From Lysobacter soli (GTDB taxonomy: Bacteria; Pseudomonadota; Gammaproteobacteria; Xanthomonadales; Xanthomonadaceae), in assembly GCF_003382285.1 (NCBI RefSeq), contig NZ_QTJR01000001.1:62001-126000 (forward strand): a stretch of DNA of 64,000 bases. Reading direction: 5' to 3'. This document shows, in pieces, positions 52,622 through 62,600 of this stretch. The translations under genes were made by a program, and so were the position numbers. Every line of letters begins with the position of its first letter. Position 1 is the first letter of the stretch. Under the pieces are notes generated by a model. The model was not told the origin of the DNA, did no database searches, and saw only the letters and a program-made list of their open reading frames with translations.

Positions 52622-53245
52622 GTGAACGCTCTGACCGCCACCAGCAAGGGTGCAGCCACCCGCGAAGCCATCATCGACCGCGCCTACGGGATCGCCTGCG
52701 CAGCGGGTCTGGAAGGCCTGTCGATCGGCCCCCTTGCCCAAGCCGTCGGAATGTCGAAGAGCGGCGTGTTCGCGCATTTCGGCTCGCGCGAAGACCTTCA
52801 GATGGCCGTGCTGGACGAAGCCGGCGTACGGTTCGTCGATCACGTGCTTCGCCCGGCGCTGAAGCATCCGCGCGGCCTGGCCCGCCTTCGCGCCATCCTG
52901 GAAGCCTGGTACGACTGGGTCCGCCAGTCCGAAGGCAGCTGCCTGCTGCTGAGCGCCGCCAGCGAGTACGACGACCGCCCCGGCCCGTTACGCGACCGCC
53001 TCGTCGCGCACGACCTCCGCTGGCGCCAGGAAATCGCCCGCGCCATCACGCTCGCCGTCGACACCGGCGAGCTGGCCGGCGACACCGATCCGGACCAGAT
53101 GGCCTTCGAGCTGTACGCCCTCGCCCTGATCGTCCACCACGACGCCGGACTGTTCGGCTTCGACACTGCCGCCAATCGCGGCCGACGCGCGATGGAGCGG
53201 CTGTTCCGTTCCTACGCGCCCAGCGCCGCCGCCCCCGACGCCTGA
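52622..53245 (+). CDS. TetR-family transcriptional regulator
   Basis: 207 residues starting at GTG. Helix-turn-helix: REAIIDRAYGIACAAGLEGLSIGPLAQAVGMSKSGVFAHFGSREDLQ, read as successive helices. The C-terminal helical domain (LARLRAILEAWYDWVRQSEGSCLLLSAASEYDDRPG) resembles the TetR_C_33-like group. The GTG is six bases after TATTTT, so the message may be leaderless. It sits 24 bp before a hydrolase gene it probably controls. Confidence 0.9.
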   Translation: MNALTATSKGAATREAIIDRAYGIACAAGLEGLSIGPLAQAVGMSKSGVFAHFGSREDLQMAVLDEAGVRFVDHVLRPALKHPRGLARLRAILEAWYDWVRQSEGSCLLLSAASEYDDRPGPLRDRLVAHDLRWRQEIARAITLAVDTGELAGDTDPDQMAFELYALALIVHHDAGLFGFDTAANRGRRAMERLFRSYAPSAAAPDA

Positions 53246-53269
53246 CTCCACCCCACGGAGGGATCCACC

Positions 53270-54196
53270 GTGTACCCGCTCATCGCCAAAATTAGCACGA
53301 CCGTTCGTAAGCTCTTCGCCCTCTACGGACTCCGCCTGTGGTTCGCGATCGGCGGCCTCGTCGCGCCTCGGCGTGCGGTCGCCCGCGCCGCGCGGATCTT
53401 TTGCACGCCGATGCCCTCCTCCCGTACTCGTGCCCTCGCGGCCCCGACTTTCGATGCCCGGGAGGAAAGCGTCGCCGTCGACGGGCACCCAATCACCGCC
53501 TACGTCTGGGGCGACCCGAAGCGCCAGCCCTACGTGCTGTTCGCGCACGGCTGGTCGAGCCATGGCACGCGCGTCGGCGCCTGGTTGCCGCGCCTGCGGG
53601 CGGCGGGCTATGCCGTGGTCGCCTTCGACCAGCCGGCGCATGGCCGCAGTCCGGGCGAGCGCGCGACGCTGCCCTGCTTCACCCGCCACCTGATGGCCGT
53701 GGGCGAACACTTCGGCCCGGCAGCGGTCGTGATCGGGCATTCGCTCGGCGGCGCGGCGACGGCCAATGCGCTTTCGCGTGGCCTCAAGGCCGAGCGTGCG
53801 GTTCTGATCGCGCCTGCGGCCGATCCCGTCGCCGCCGCCGAGCGCTTCGCCGACCTGCTGTGGATCGGCCAGACCCTGACGCAGCGCATGTTCAAGTATT
53901 TCGAAAGCCGCATCGGCATGAGCTTCGACGAACAGCAGGCGCACCGCACCGCGCCGGTGATCGGCCGCCCTGCGCTGATCGTGCACGACCTCGAAGATCG
54001 CGACGTGCCGTGGTCGGAAGGCGAGCGTTACGCGCGTTACTGGCCCGACTCGCGCCTCCTGACCACGCGCGGGCTCGGTCACCGGCGCGTGCTCGACGAC
54101 GAGGTGGTCATTGCGTCGGTGATGCGGTTCCTGCGCGGCGAAACCGTCGGCGAACGCGCGGTTTCGTCTCCGAACCTGCCCTTCGGCGTCGCATGA
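53270..54196 (+). CDS. Alpha/beta hydrolase
   Basis: 308 residues from a GTG that has GGAGG eight bases upstream. It shows the hydrolase core VLFAHGWSSHGTRVG, nucleophile elbow GHSLGGAATA, the acid in HDLEDRDVPW and catalytic His in RGLGHRRVL. An N-terminal amphipathic or hydrophobic stretch (residues 15-33) may associate with the membrane. The substrate is unknown. Co-directional with the TetR gene, suggesting induction by a hydrophobic or toxic compound. Confidence 0.9.
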   Translation: MYPLIAKISTTVRKLFALYGLRLWFAIGGLVAPRRAVARAARIFCTPMPSSRTRALAAPTFDAREESVAVDGHPITAYVWGDPKRQPYVLFAHGWSSHGTRVGAWLPRLRAAGYAVVAFDQPAHGRSPGERATLPCFTRHLMAVGEHFGPAAVVIGHSLGGAATANALSRGLKAERAVLIAPAADPVAAAERFADLLWIGQTLTQRMFKYFESRIGMSFDEQQAHRTAPVIGRPALIVHDLEDRDVPWSEGERYARYWPDSRLLTTRGLGHRRVLDDEVVIASVMRFLRGETVGERAVSSPNLPFGVA

Positions 54197-54257
54197 GACG
54201 GGCGTTCATTGCCCCGTCCCCGGTCAGGCCCTAAGCTTCCTGCAACCGATTTCCCAC

Positions 54258-54279
54258 GACGGCGCCTGCGGGCGCCGTC
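54258..54279 (+). terminator. Terminator after the hydrolase gene
   Basis: A 9-bp perfect stem GACGGCGCC / GGCGCCGTC with a TGCG loop, followed by TTGCTG. Confidence 0.75.
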
Positions 54280-54347
54280 TTGCTGCAGGACCGCCCGATC
54301 CATGCCGATTCACGCTGCACTGTCCGTTTCCGCCGAAGGGCGCCTCG

Positions 54348-55553
54348 ATGTCTGAGTCGCTACAGGGTTTGCTCGAACGCCAACCGCACGCGATCGTCGA
54401 ACGCGACGGCGTGCGCTACACCCTGCTCGGCACGGCGCACGTGTCGCAGGCGAGCGTGGAAGCGGTGCGCGACGCCGTCGGCAGCGGTGCGTTCGACGCG
54501 ATCGCGGTCGAACTGGATCCGCAGCGCCTGACGGCGTTGACCGACCCGGACGCGATGGCGCGCATGGACCTGGTCGAGGTCATCCGCAAGGGCAAGACCG
54601 CCCTGTTCGCCGCGAACCTCGCGCTGGCCGCATACCAGCGCCGGCTGGCCGAACAGCTCGACGTCGAGCCCGGTGCCGAACTCAAGCGCGCCGTGCTCGA
54701 AGCACGCCAGCGAGACCTGCCGGTGCACCTCATCGATCGCGACGTCGGCCTGACCTTCCGTCGCGCCAGCGCGGGGCTCGGGTTCTGGGGCCGCATCAAG
54801 CTCGGCGCCGGGCTGATGACCGCGCTGTTCGTCGACGAGGAAGTCGGCGAGGCGGACATCGAAAAGCTCAAGCAGGGCGACATGCTGGAATCGAGCTTCA
54901 GCGAGTTCGCCAGCGACAGCCCCGAGCTGTACGAAGCCGTCATCGCCGAACGCGACCGCTACATGGCCGCGCGCCTCCGCGAGACGCACGGCGACGCGCG
55001 CGAAGTGCTCGCGGTCGTCGGCGCGGGACACCTGCAAGGCCTCGCGCGTCACCTGCGCGAGGAAACGCGAGATCCGGAAGCGATCCGCACTGAACTCGAA
55101 ACGGTTCGCAAGAAGAGCAAGACGCCGTGGCTGGGCATCGCGATCGTCGCGTTCATCGTCGCCGCCATCGGCGTGGGCATCTGGCGCGGCGGTTTCGCGA
55201 TGGGCGCGGACCTGCTGCTGCAATGGGTCGTGTGCACCGCCGGTTTCGCCGCACTGGGCTGCGCGCTGGCGACGGCGCATCCTTTGAGCATCCTCACCGC
55301 TGCCCTGTTCGCACCGCTCAAGCCGTTCCGCCTGGGCGTGCCGACCGGCACGTTCAGCGCGCTGACCGAAGCGCGCATCCGCAAGCCGACCTATGCCGAT
55401 TTCATGTCGCTGCGCGACGACGTGCAGACCGTCCGCGGCTGGTACCGCAACCGCGTGGCGCGCGTGCTGCTGACGTTCCTGCTCACCAACCTGGGGTCGA
55501 TGATCGGCGCCTGGACGGGCCTGTTCCGCATCGGTGGGCGGCTGTTGCACTGA
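54348..55553 (+). CDS. TraB/GumN-type family protein with C-terminal membrane helices
   Basis: 401 residues. The TraB-domain motifs are GTAHVSQASVEAVRDAV, a conserved acid in AIAVELDPQRL, and the late VVGAGHLQGLARHL. These form a Tiki/EreA-like hydrolase or ligand fold. The C-terminal third has three to four membrane helices (LGIAIVAFIVAAIGVGIWRGG onward). Related PrgY/TraB proteins lower pheromone levels in Enterococcus, but function in gammaproteobacteria is not known. Converges with DUF817, 21 bp apart. Confidence 0.9.
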   Translation: MSESLQGLLERQPHAIVERDGVRYTLLGTAHVSQASVEAVRDAVGSGAFDAIAVELDPQRLTALTDPDAMARMDLVEVIRKGKTALFAANLALAAYQRRLAEQLDVEPGAELKRAVLEARQRDLPVHLIDRDVGLTFRRASAGLGFWGRIKLGAGLMTALFVDEEVGEADIEKLKQGDMLESSFSEFASDSPELYEAVIAERDRYMAARLRETHGDAREVLAVVGAGHLQGLARHLREETRDPEAIRTELETVRKKSKTPWLGIAIVAFIVAAIGVGIWRGGFAMGADLLLQWVVCTAGFAALGCALATAHPLSILTAALFAPLKPFRLGVPTGTFSALTEARIRKPTYADFMSLRDDVQTVRGWYRNRVARVLLTFLLTNLGSMIGAWTGLFRIGGRLLH

Positions 55554-55574
55554 TCGCTACTACTGCGCGGCCGC

Positions 55575-56411
55575 TCATGGCGAATCGGATCGTCTTGGTG
55601 GATGCACCAGCGTCACCAGCACCACCGAGATGATCATGAGCAGGAACCACGAGCCGAGCTTGGCCGGAGAGACCGGTATCCAGGTGTGCATCTGGTTCGG
55701 ATAGAGCCAGATGCTCGACCACGTCGCCACGTTTTCTGCGATCCAGATAAATGTCGCCACCAGCACGAACGCGAGCAGCTGCGGCATCGCGAGCGTCCCT
55801 TCGAGCAGGCGAAACTGCATCCGAACGCGGCCGAACGTCAGCGCCGTCGCGATGAACAGCCCGATCCGCAGATCGGGCATGAAGTGATGCGCGAAGAAGT
55901 TGACGTAGATTGCAGCGGCCAGTGCGATCGTGATCGAGCGTTGCGGATAGCGGTCGAGGCGGATGTCGAAGATACGAACCACGCGTGCCATGTACGAGCC
56001 GACCGCGGCATACATGAACCCGCTGAACAACGGCACCGCGCCGATGCGAAGCACGCTCTCCTCCGGATAGGTCCAAGAACCCATGTGGGTCTTGAACACT
56101 TCCATCGCCGTGCCGACGACATGGAAAACGAGGATGACGATCGCTTCGCGCGGGCGTTCGAGTCCGGTCGCCACCAACGTGATCTGCATAGCGACCGCCA
56201 TCAAGAACAGCGCGTCGTAACGGGCGAGCGGCATCGTATCGGGCCAGTACACGCGCGTGGCCAGCACGGCGGCCAACAGCAGCGCGCCGAACAGGCTCGC
56301 CCACGCCTGCCGGACGCCGAACACGAGGAGTTCGACCAACGCGCGCCGTGCGAGGCTCGCCGGCCGCTTGTCGAGGAAGAACCCACCCCATTGCCGCAGT
56401 ACGACGTCCAC
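55575..56411 (-). CDS. DUF817 family membrane protein
   Basis: 278 residues, eight or so membrane helices. Family segments such as FGVRQAWASLFGALLLAAVL, VGTAMEVFKTHMGSWTYPEE and MYAAVGSYMARVVRIFDIRL are present. The function is unknown. No ribosome-binding site is clear. It is a single gene between a convergent neighbour and the RND operon terminator. Confidence 0.9.
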   Translation of the reverse strand: MDVVLRQWGGFFLDKRPASLARRALVELLVFGVRQAWASLFGALLLAAVLATRVYWPDTMPLARYDALFLMAVAMQITLVATGLERPREAIVILVFHVVGTAMEVFKTHMGSWTYPEESVLRIGAVPLFSGFMYAAVGSYMARVVRIFDIRLDRYPQRSITIALAAAIYVNFFAHHFMPDLRIGLFIATALTFGRVRMQFRLLEGTLAMPQLLAFVLVATFIWIAENVATWSSIWLYPNQMHTWIPVSPAKLGSWFLLMIISVVLVTLVHPPRRSDSP

Positions 56412-56522
56412 TTCGCCTCTCCGATGGCTGACGTCGGCATGTTGGCCGGCATGCGCGAAGTGGCGAGGTCGACGCGGTGAAGCGAAAGTGAAGTGGCACG
56501 GGCATCGCGCGGGTAGAAAAGG

Positions 56523-56548
56523 AAAGGGAGGCCAGTCGGCCTCCCTTT
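56523..56548 (-). terminator. Terminator of the RND efflux operon
   Basis: An 11-bp perfect stem AAAGGGAGGCC / GGCCTCCCTTT with a 4-nt loop. On the minus strand it is followed by CCTTTTCTA. It lies 26 bp after the last RND stop. Confidence 0.85.
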
Positions 56549-56573
56549 CAGTTTCACCCGACGGCAGGTGCGC

Positions 56574-59500
56574 TTACTCCACGTGTACCGCCGTGATCGT
56601 CGCCCCACCCATGGGGCCTTCCACCTGTTTGCCGCGTGCCCGGCGGATCATGCGCGAGGTGCTGTTGCGCAGGTCGTCGAGCATCGCGTAGATCGTCGGC
56701 AGAAACAGCAGGCTGACGACGGTGGAGAACGCCAGGCCGCCGGCGATGGCACGGGCCATCGGGTAATACGGCGGGCCGTCGCCACCGATCTGCGTCTGCG
56801 TCAGCGAGATCGGCACCATCGCCAGGATCGCCGTACCCATCGTCATCAGGATCGGGCGCAGTCGCTCCTTGCTGCCTTCCACCAGCGCGTCGGTGCGCGA
56901 GTAGCCGCGACGACGCAGGTTGTTGATGTGCTCGATCATCACGATGCCGTTGTTCACCACCACGCCCATCAGCACCAGGATGCCGATGAAGGCCATGATG
57001 TTGAACTCGGTGCCGGTGAGCCAGAACAGCCAGAACACGCCGAAGACCGAGAACAGCACGCCGGTCATGATCGCCGACGGGAACAGCAGCGACTCGAACA
57101 CCGCCGCCATCACCACGTAGATCATGATCAGCGCAATCAGCAGGTTGAACATCATCTGCTTGTTCGCCTCGGCTTCGTCCTCGAACGCGCCCGACTCGAA
57201 GGTGTAGTTGTAGCCAGCCGGGAATGCGACGGCCTTCAGCACGTCCTCCATTGCCGTACGCGCTTCGGGCACGGTGATCTTGTCGCCGAGGTTGGCCTGG
57301 ATCGCCACCGTCGTCTGCCGATTCGCGCGCTGGATCTGCGTCGCCGACGGCTTCACCGCCACGTCGACCATCGCCAGCAACGGCACGGTGCGGCCGTCGG
57401 GCGCGCGCACCGTGAAACTGGCGACGTCCTTCATGCCGAAGTCTTCTGCGCCCGCAAAACGCACCCACACCGGCACTTCGGTGTCGCCGCGACGGAACTC
57501 GCGCAGCGGCGCGCCGCGCAGCGCGAGGCCGACGAAGCTGGCCACTTCCTGCGCGCTGAAGCCGAACGATGCCGCACGTTCGCGATCCACGCGCACCGAC
57601 AGCTCGCTGTTCTGGTCGCCGATGTCCACGCGCACGTCGCGCAGTTCCTTGCGCTTGGCGAGGATGGGCACGATGTCGTTGGCCAGTTCGACCAGCGTTT
57701 CGGTCGAATCGCCCACCAGCTGCACCTGCACGTTCTGGCCCGGGCCGCCGCCACCGCCGCCGCCACCGCCCTGGTTGCCGATGCCGATGTTGGCGCGCGC
57801 CGACTTCGGCAGGTCCTTGCGGAGCTGTTCGACGATGCCCTTCGACTCGCTGATCTTCTTGGTGTCGAAGGTGATGCGCGTGCCGCCCCAGCCCTGCTCG
57901 CTGTAGTACGAGTAGATCTGGGTGATGTTGTACTTCTTGCGGTTCGCGTCCAGGAACTTCTCGATCTTGAGGATCTCGTCGGACATCTGCTCCTTCGTGT
58001 ACGCGCCCTTCCACTGGTAGAAGATGTTCGTCTCGGTGCCGTCATCGCCGCCGAACATGTTCTTCTTGGTGAGCTGGAACGGCACGATGCTGACCGCGAT
58101 GATCATCAGGATGCCGAGCACCGCCTTGCCGCGGTGTTCCAGCGTCCAGCGCAGGAAGGTCGCGTAGCGCTTCTGCATGCGCGGGATGATGCCGCGGTCG
58201 GAGCGCACCGCCGGCGGCGTCTTCAGGCGCGCGGAGATCATGGGGATCAGGCTCACCGCGACCAGCCACGAGGCCAGCAGCGAGACCGAGATCGTGATGG
58301 CGATCTGCGACAGGTAGATCGACAGGAAGTTGCGCTCGCCGAACAGGTTCGGCAGGAACACGATGCAGTGGCACAGCGTGCCGGCCGACAGCGCGATGGC
58401 CACGTGCTTGGTGCCCAGGATCGACGCCAGCACCGGCTGGTCCGGCATGCGCTCGCGTTCCTGGTAGATGCTCTCCACCACGACGACTGCGTTGTCCACC
58501 AGCATGCCGACCGCCAGCAGCAGGCCCATCATCGACAGGATGTTGAGCGTGACGCCGGCGAAGTACATGAAGCCCAGCGTCATCACGAAGCAGATCGGGA
58601 TGGCCAGCGTCACCATCAGCGTCGACGGCCAGTGGCGCAGGAAGAAGAACAGCACCGCGATCGACAGCACCAGGCCGATCGCGCCGGCTTCGGCCAGTTC
58701 GAGCAGCGACTTGGTGACGTTGTCGCCCTGGTTGTCGATGATGATGATGCGGATGTCGGACAGCTCGGGCTGCTTGCGGATCGCCTCCACTTCCGCCAGC
58801 GCCTTGCTGGAAACATCGACGAGGTTCGCGTTGCGTTCCTTGAAGATGTCCAGGCCGATCGCCGGACGCCCGTCGAGGCGACGCCCATAGTTCATGCGCT
58901 GGGGCTTCAGCCGCACCTGCGCGATATCGTCCAGCCGCACGCCCGTGTTGTTGATCACCAGGTCGCGCAGCTGCTGCAGGTCGACGATCTCGCCCACAGG
59001 CTGCACGCGCAACCGGCGGCCGCCGTCGTCGATCTGGCCGGCGGAGATCGAGAAGTTCACCGCCTTCAGCCGCTCGTTGAGATCGTTGAGGCTGAGGTTG
59101 TGCGCGGTGAGGCGGTCGGGATCGATCGCGATCTCCACCTCGTTCGGCGCCGCGCCGGTCACGTCCACGCGCGCCACGCCCGGGATGCGCTCGATGCGGC
59201 GCTTGAACTCGCGCTCGATCATGTCGTACGAGCCGGTCAGGTCGCTCTTGCTGGCCAGTCGGACGCGCAGGACGGGCTCGTCCGTCGTGGAGAACTTGAA
59301 GACGTTGAAGCGCTGCAGGTCGTCGGGCAGGTCGTCGCGGATCGCGTCGATGCGTTCGCGCGCCTCCGACGCCGCGATGGCCACATCGCGGTTCCAGTCG
59401 GAGAACTGCATGAAGATCTCGGCGCCGTCGGCACGCGCGTTCGCGTCCATGCGCTTGATGCCGGTCATCGTCGACAGCGCCTCCTCCACCGGACGCAGCA

Positions 59501-59687
59501 GCGTGCGCTCCACCTCCTCGGGGGTGGAGCCGGTGTAGGGCAACTGCACGAAGATGAAAGGCGGTGAGACTTCGGGAAAGGCCTCAAGCGGCAGGCGGAT
59601 CGCCGCGATGAGGCCGATCACGAACAGCGACACGAAGAACATGATCGCCGTGACGGGCCGCTTGATGCTGAGCTCGGCAATACTCAT
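56574..59687 (-). CDS. RND efflux inner-membrane permease, second of two
   Basis: 1037 residues, the standard size for a HAE-type RND pump. It has an N-terminal helix (RPVTAIMFFVSLFVIGLIA), large periplasmic loops and twelve membrane helices. Proton-relay signature regions are seen as GLLLAVGMLVDNAVVVVE and FIGILVLMGVVVNNGIVMIEHIN. A Gly-rich loop (six or more Gly after NIGIGNQ) lies near the centre. It follows the other permease by 12 bp. Substrates are unknown. Confidence 0.96.
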   Translation of the reverse strand: MSIAELSIKRPVTAIMFFVSLFVIGLIAAIRLPLEAFPEVSPPFIFVQLPYTGSTPEEVERTLLRPVEEALSTMTGIKRMDANARADGAEIFMQFSDWNRDVAIAASEARERIDAIRDDLPDDLQRFNVFKFSTTDEPVLRVRLASKSDLTGSYDMIEREFKRRIERIPGVARVDVTGAAPNEVEIAIDPDRLTAHNLSLNDLNERLKAVNFSISAGQIDDGGRRLRVQPVGEIVDLQQLRDLVINNTGVRLDDIAQVRLKPQRMNYGRRLDGRPAIGLDIFKERNANLVDVSSKALAEVEAIRKQPELSDIRIIIIDNQGDNVTKSLLELAEAGAIGLVLSIAVLFFFLRHWPSTLMVTLAIPICFVMTLGFMYFAGVTLNILSMMGLLLAVGMLVDNAVVVVESIYQERERMPDQPVLASILGTKHVAIALSAGTLCHCIVFLPNLFGERNFLSIYLSQIAITISVSLLASWLVAVSLIPMISARLKTPPAVRSDRGIIPRMQKRYATFLRWTLEHRGKAVLGILMIIAVSIVPFQLTKKNMFGGDDGTETNIFYQWKGAYTKEQMSDEILKIEKFLDANRKKYNITQIYSYYSEQGWGGTRITFDTKKISESKGIVEQLRKDLPKSARANIGIGNQGGGGGGGGGPGQNVQVQLVGDSTETLVELANDIVPILAKRKELRDVRVDIGDQNSELSVRVDRERAASFGFSAQEVASFVGLALRGAPLREFRRGDTEVPVWVRFAGAEDFGMKDVASFTVRAPDGRTVPLLAMVDVAVKPSATQIQRANRQTTVAIQANLGDKITVPEARTAMEDVLKAVAFPAGYNYTFESGAFEDEAEANKQMMFNLLIALIMIYVVMAAVFESLLFPSAIMTGVLFSVFGVFWLFWLTGTEFNIMAFIGILVLMGVVVNNGIVMIEHINNLRRRGYSRTDALVEGSKERLRPILMTMGTAILAMVPISLTQTQIGGDGPPYYPMARAIAGGLAFSTVVSLLFLPTIYAMLDDLRNSTSRMIRRARGKQVEGPMGGATITAVHVE

Positions 59688-59699
59688 CGCGCGCGCTCC

Positions 59700-62600
59700 T
59701 CAGACCGGCTCGGCGTGGCCGCCGGCGCCTTCGCCCGTGGCGACCGCCCCGTGCGTGCGCTTGGCGCGGTTGACGTAGTAGTCGTCCGCGCGGCGATCCA
59801 GCAGGTCGTACACCACCGGGATCACCACCAGCGTCAGCAGCGTGGAGACCAGCAGGCCGCCGATCACGGTGATCGCCATCGGCGAGCGCACTTCCGCGCC
59901 CTCGCCCACGGCCACCGCCAGCGGCAGGAAGCCGAACAGCGTGCAGGTCGTGGTCATGATGATCGGGCGCAGTCGCGAACGCGCGCCTTCCACCAGCGCC
60001 TCGCGCTTGGCGACGCCCGCCTCCCGCAGCTGGTTGACCTTGTCGACCAGGATGATCGCGTTCTTCACCACCAGGCCGACCAGCAGGATCAGGCCGATGA
60101 ACACCACCACCGACACCGGCGAATTGGTGAGCAGCAGCGCGAGCACCGCACCGACCAGCGCCAGCGGGATGGTGAACAGGATGACGAACGGATGCAGCAG
60201 CGATTCGAACTGCGAGGCCATCACCAGGTACACCAGGAACACCGCCAGTCCGAACGCGAACAGCAGCGCGTTGACCGATTCGGCGAGTTCCTCGCCCTGG
60301 CCGCCGATGTGCATGCTCACGCCGGCGCCGAGCGGCTCCTTCGAGACCATGTCCTGCACTTCGCGAACGGCCGTGCCGAGGTCGATGTCGCGCAGGTTCG
60401 CCGAGACGATCGCCACGCGCACCTGGTCGGCGCGGTGGATCTCGCTCGGACCGGTCGTGGCGACCACGTCGGCGACCGAGTCCAGCGTCACCGGACGGTT
60501 GCTGCCCGGGTTCACGATGAGGCGACGGATGCTGTCGACGGACGCACGGTCGGTTTCGCGGGCGCGCACCAGCACGTCGATCTTGCGATCGCGGAAGCTG
60601 TAGCGCGTGGCGACGTCGCCGCGCACCTTCTTCACCACGACGTCGGCGATCTGGCGCGTGGTCAGGCCGAGCGCACCGGCGCGATCCTGGTCGAAGCGGA
60701 TCTGGATTTCCGGGAAGCCCTCTTCCACCGTCGACTTCACGTCGGCGTAGTGCGGATTGGCGCGCAGCAGCTTGGCCATGCGCTGACCCGCCTGCTGGAT
60801 GCTTTCCAGGTCCTGCCCGCGCAGCTCGATTTCCAGCGGCGTGGAGAAGCTGAAGAGCTCCGGACGGGCGAAGTCGACCTGCGCACCGGGATGCGCCGTC
60901 ATCGTTTCGCGCAGGGCTTCGGTCTCGCGCGCCTCGACTTCCTTGCTGCCGCCGTTTTCCATCACGACGGTGAGCTTGCCGATGTTCTCGCCGCTCTCGG
61001 TCGGGTTGGCGTCCAGTCGCGTGCCGCTACCGCTCACGCCATACAGCGCGCGGATGCCGTCGTCCTTCGCGTGCTTGAGCTGCAGCTCGCGCACCAGGGC
61101 GTCGGTCTCGCGCAACGGCGTACCGGGCGGAAGCTTCACGGTCATCTCGAAGCGGTCCTGCGCCAGCTGCGGGATCAGGTCAGCACCCAGCAGCGGCACG
61201 GCGAGCAGCGTCAGCGCGAAGGCCACCGCCGCCGAACCGAGCACCAGCACCGGACGGTTCAACGCGTTCGGCAGCAGCTTCAGGTAGCCGCGTTCGGCAC
61301 GGGCGTAGGGCGCCATCGCGAGGTCACTGAGCTTGCGCATGACCGGACCGACCACGGCGACCAGTCCGCGCCATGCACGCACGATCAGCCAGGCGATGCC
61401 GAAGAAGAACGATCGCAAGGTCCAGCCGATGCCGCGCTTGGTGTACGCCAGCGGCATGCCCAGCTTCGTCTTCGGCTCCCAGCGCGGATGCGGCGCTTCT
61501 TCCGGGAAGGCCATCGGCGGGCGGCCCTTGAGCGCGCTCAGCATCGGGATCAGCGTCATCGAGACGATCAGCGAGATGCCGATGGCGAGCGCCACCGTCA
61601 GCGCCTGGTCGCGGAACAGCTGGCCCGCGATGCCCTGCACGAACACCAGTGGCAGGAACACGGCGATCGTCGTCAGCGTGGACGCGACCACGGCCATGCT
61701 CACCTCGCGCGTGCCGGCAATGGCGGCGTCGAGGATTCCGAGGCCTCGCTCCCGCGCCTTCGCGATGCTTTCCAGCACGACGATGGAGTCGTCCACCACC
61801 AGGCCGGTCGCCAGCGCCAGGCCGCCGAGCGACATGACGTTGAGGCTCAGGCCCATCTGGCCCATGAAGAAGAACGTCGCGATGATCGACACCGGCAGCG
61901 ACAGGCTGATGACGAACGTGCTCCAGCCATCGCGCAGGAACAGGAAGATGATCAGCACCGCCAGCGCGCCGCCGATCACCGCATCCTTCTTGACGTCGGA
62001 AATCGCGTGGCGGATGAACTGCGACTGGTCGTCGATCGTCGTCAGTTCGACGTCCGGCGGCACCTGCTGCTTGAGTTCGTCCAGGCGCTTCTGGATCGCG
62101 TCGGCCGTGGCGACCGTGTTCGCGTCGCCTTCCTTGTAGATCGCCAGTTCGACCGCTTCCTTGCCCGCCAGGCGGATGATCGCCTCGCGTTCCTTGAAGC
62201 CCTGCCGCACGTCGGCGATGTCCTTCAGGCGCACCGGCATGCCGCCGGCGACGGTCGCGCCGCCACCGGAATTGGCGCTCTGCACCGAGGCCGCCGCCGC
62301 CATCGCTTCGGCCGAACCGGTCTGCGCCGCGATCGCCGCCATCTGCGCCGCCGCCGAAGCCGCCGCACTGTCGCCGCCGCTCTGCGTGGTGACCAGCATC
62401 TCCCGCATTTCCGGCACGCTGGCGAACTGGTTCACCGTGCGCACGAGGTAACGCTGCGAGCCCTCTTCAAGACGGCCGCCCGAGATGTTGATGTTTTCCT
62501 GCTGCAGGCGCTGGATGACGGTGTCGATCGGCAGGTTCAGCTGCGCGATCTTCTGCTGGTCGATGTCGACCTGGATTTCGTCTTCCAGGCCGCCGCCGAC

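Noticed and set aside
56568-59567. A 999-codon plus-strand frame over the RND permease
   Set aside because: It is Arg/His/Asp-rich without membrane segments or domains and mirrors the permease frame.
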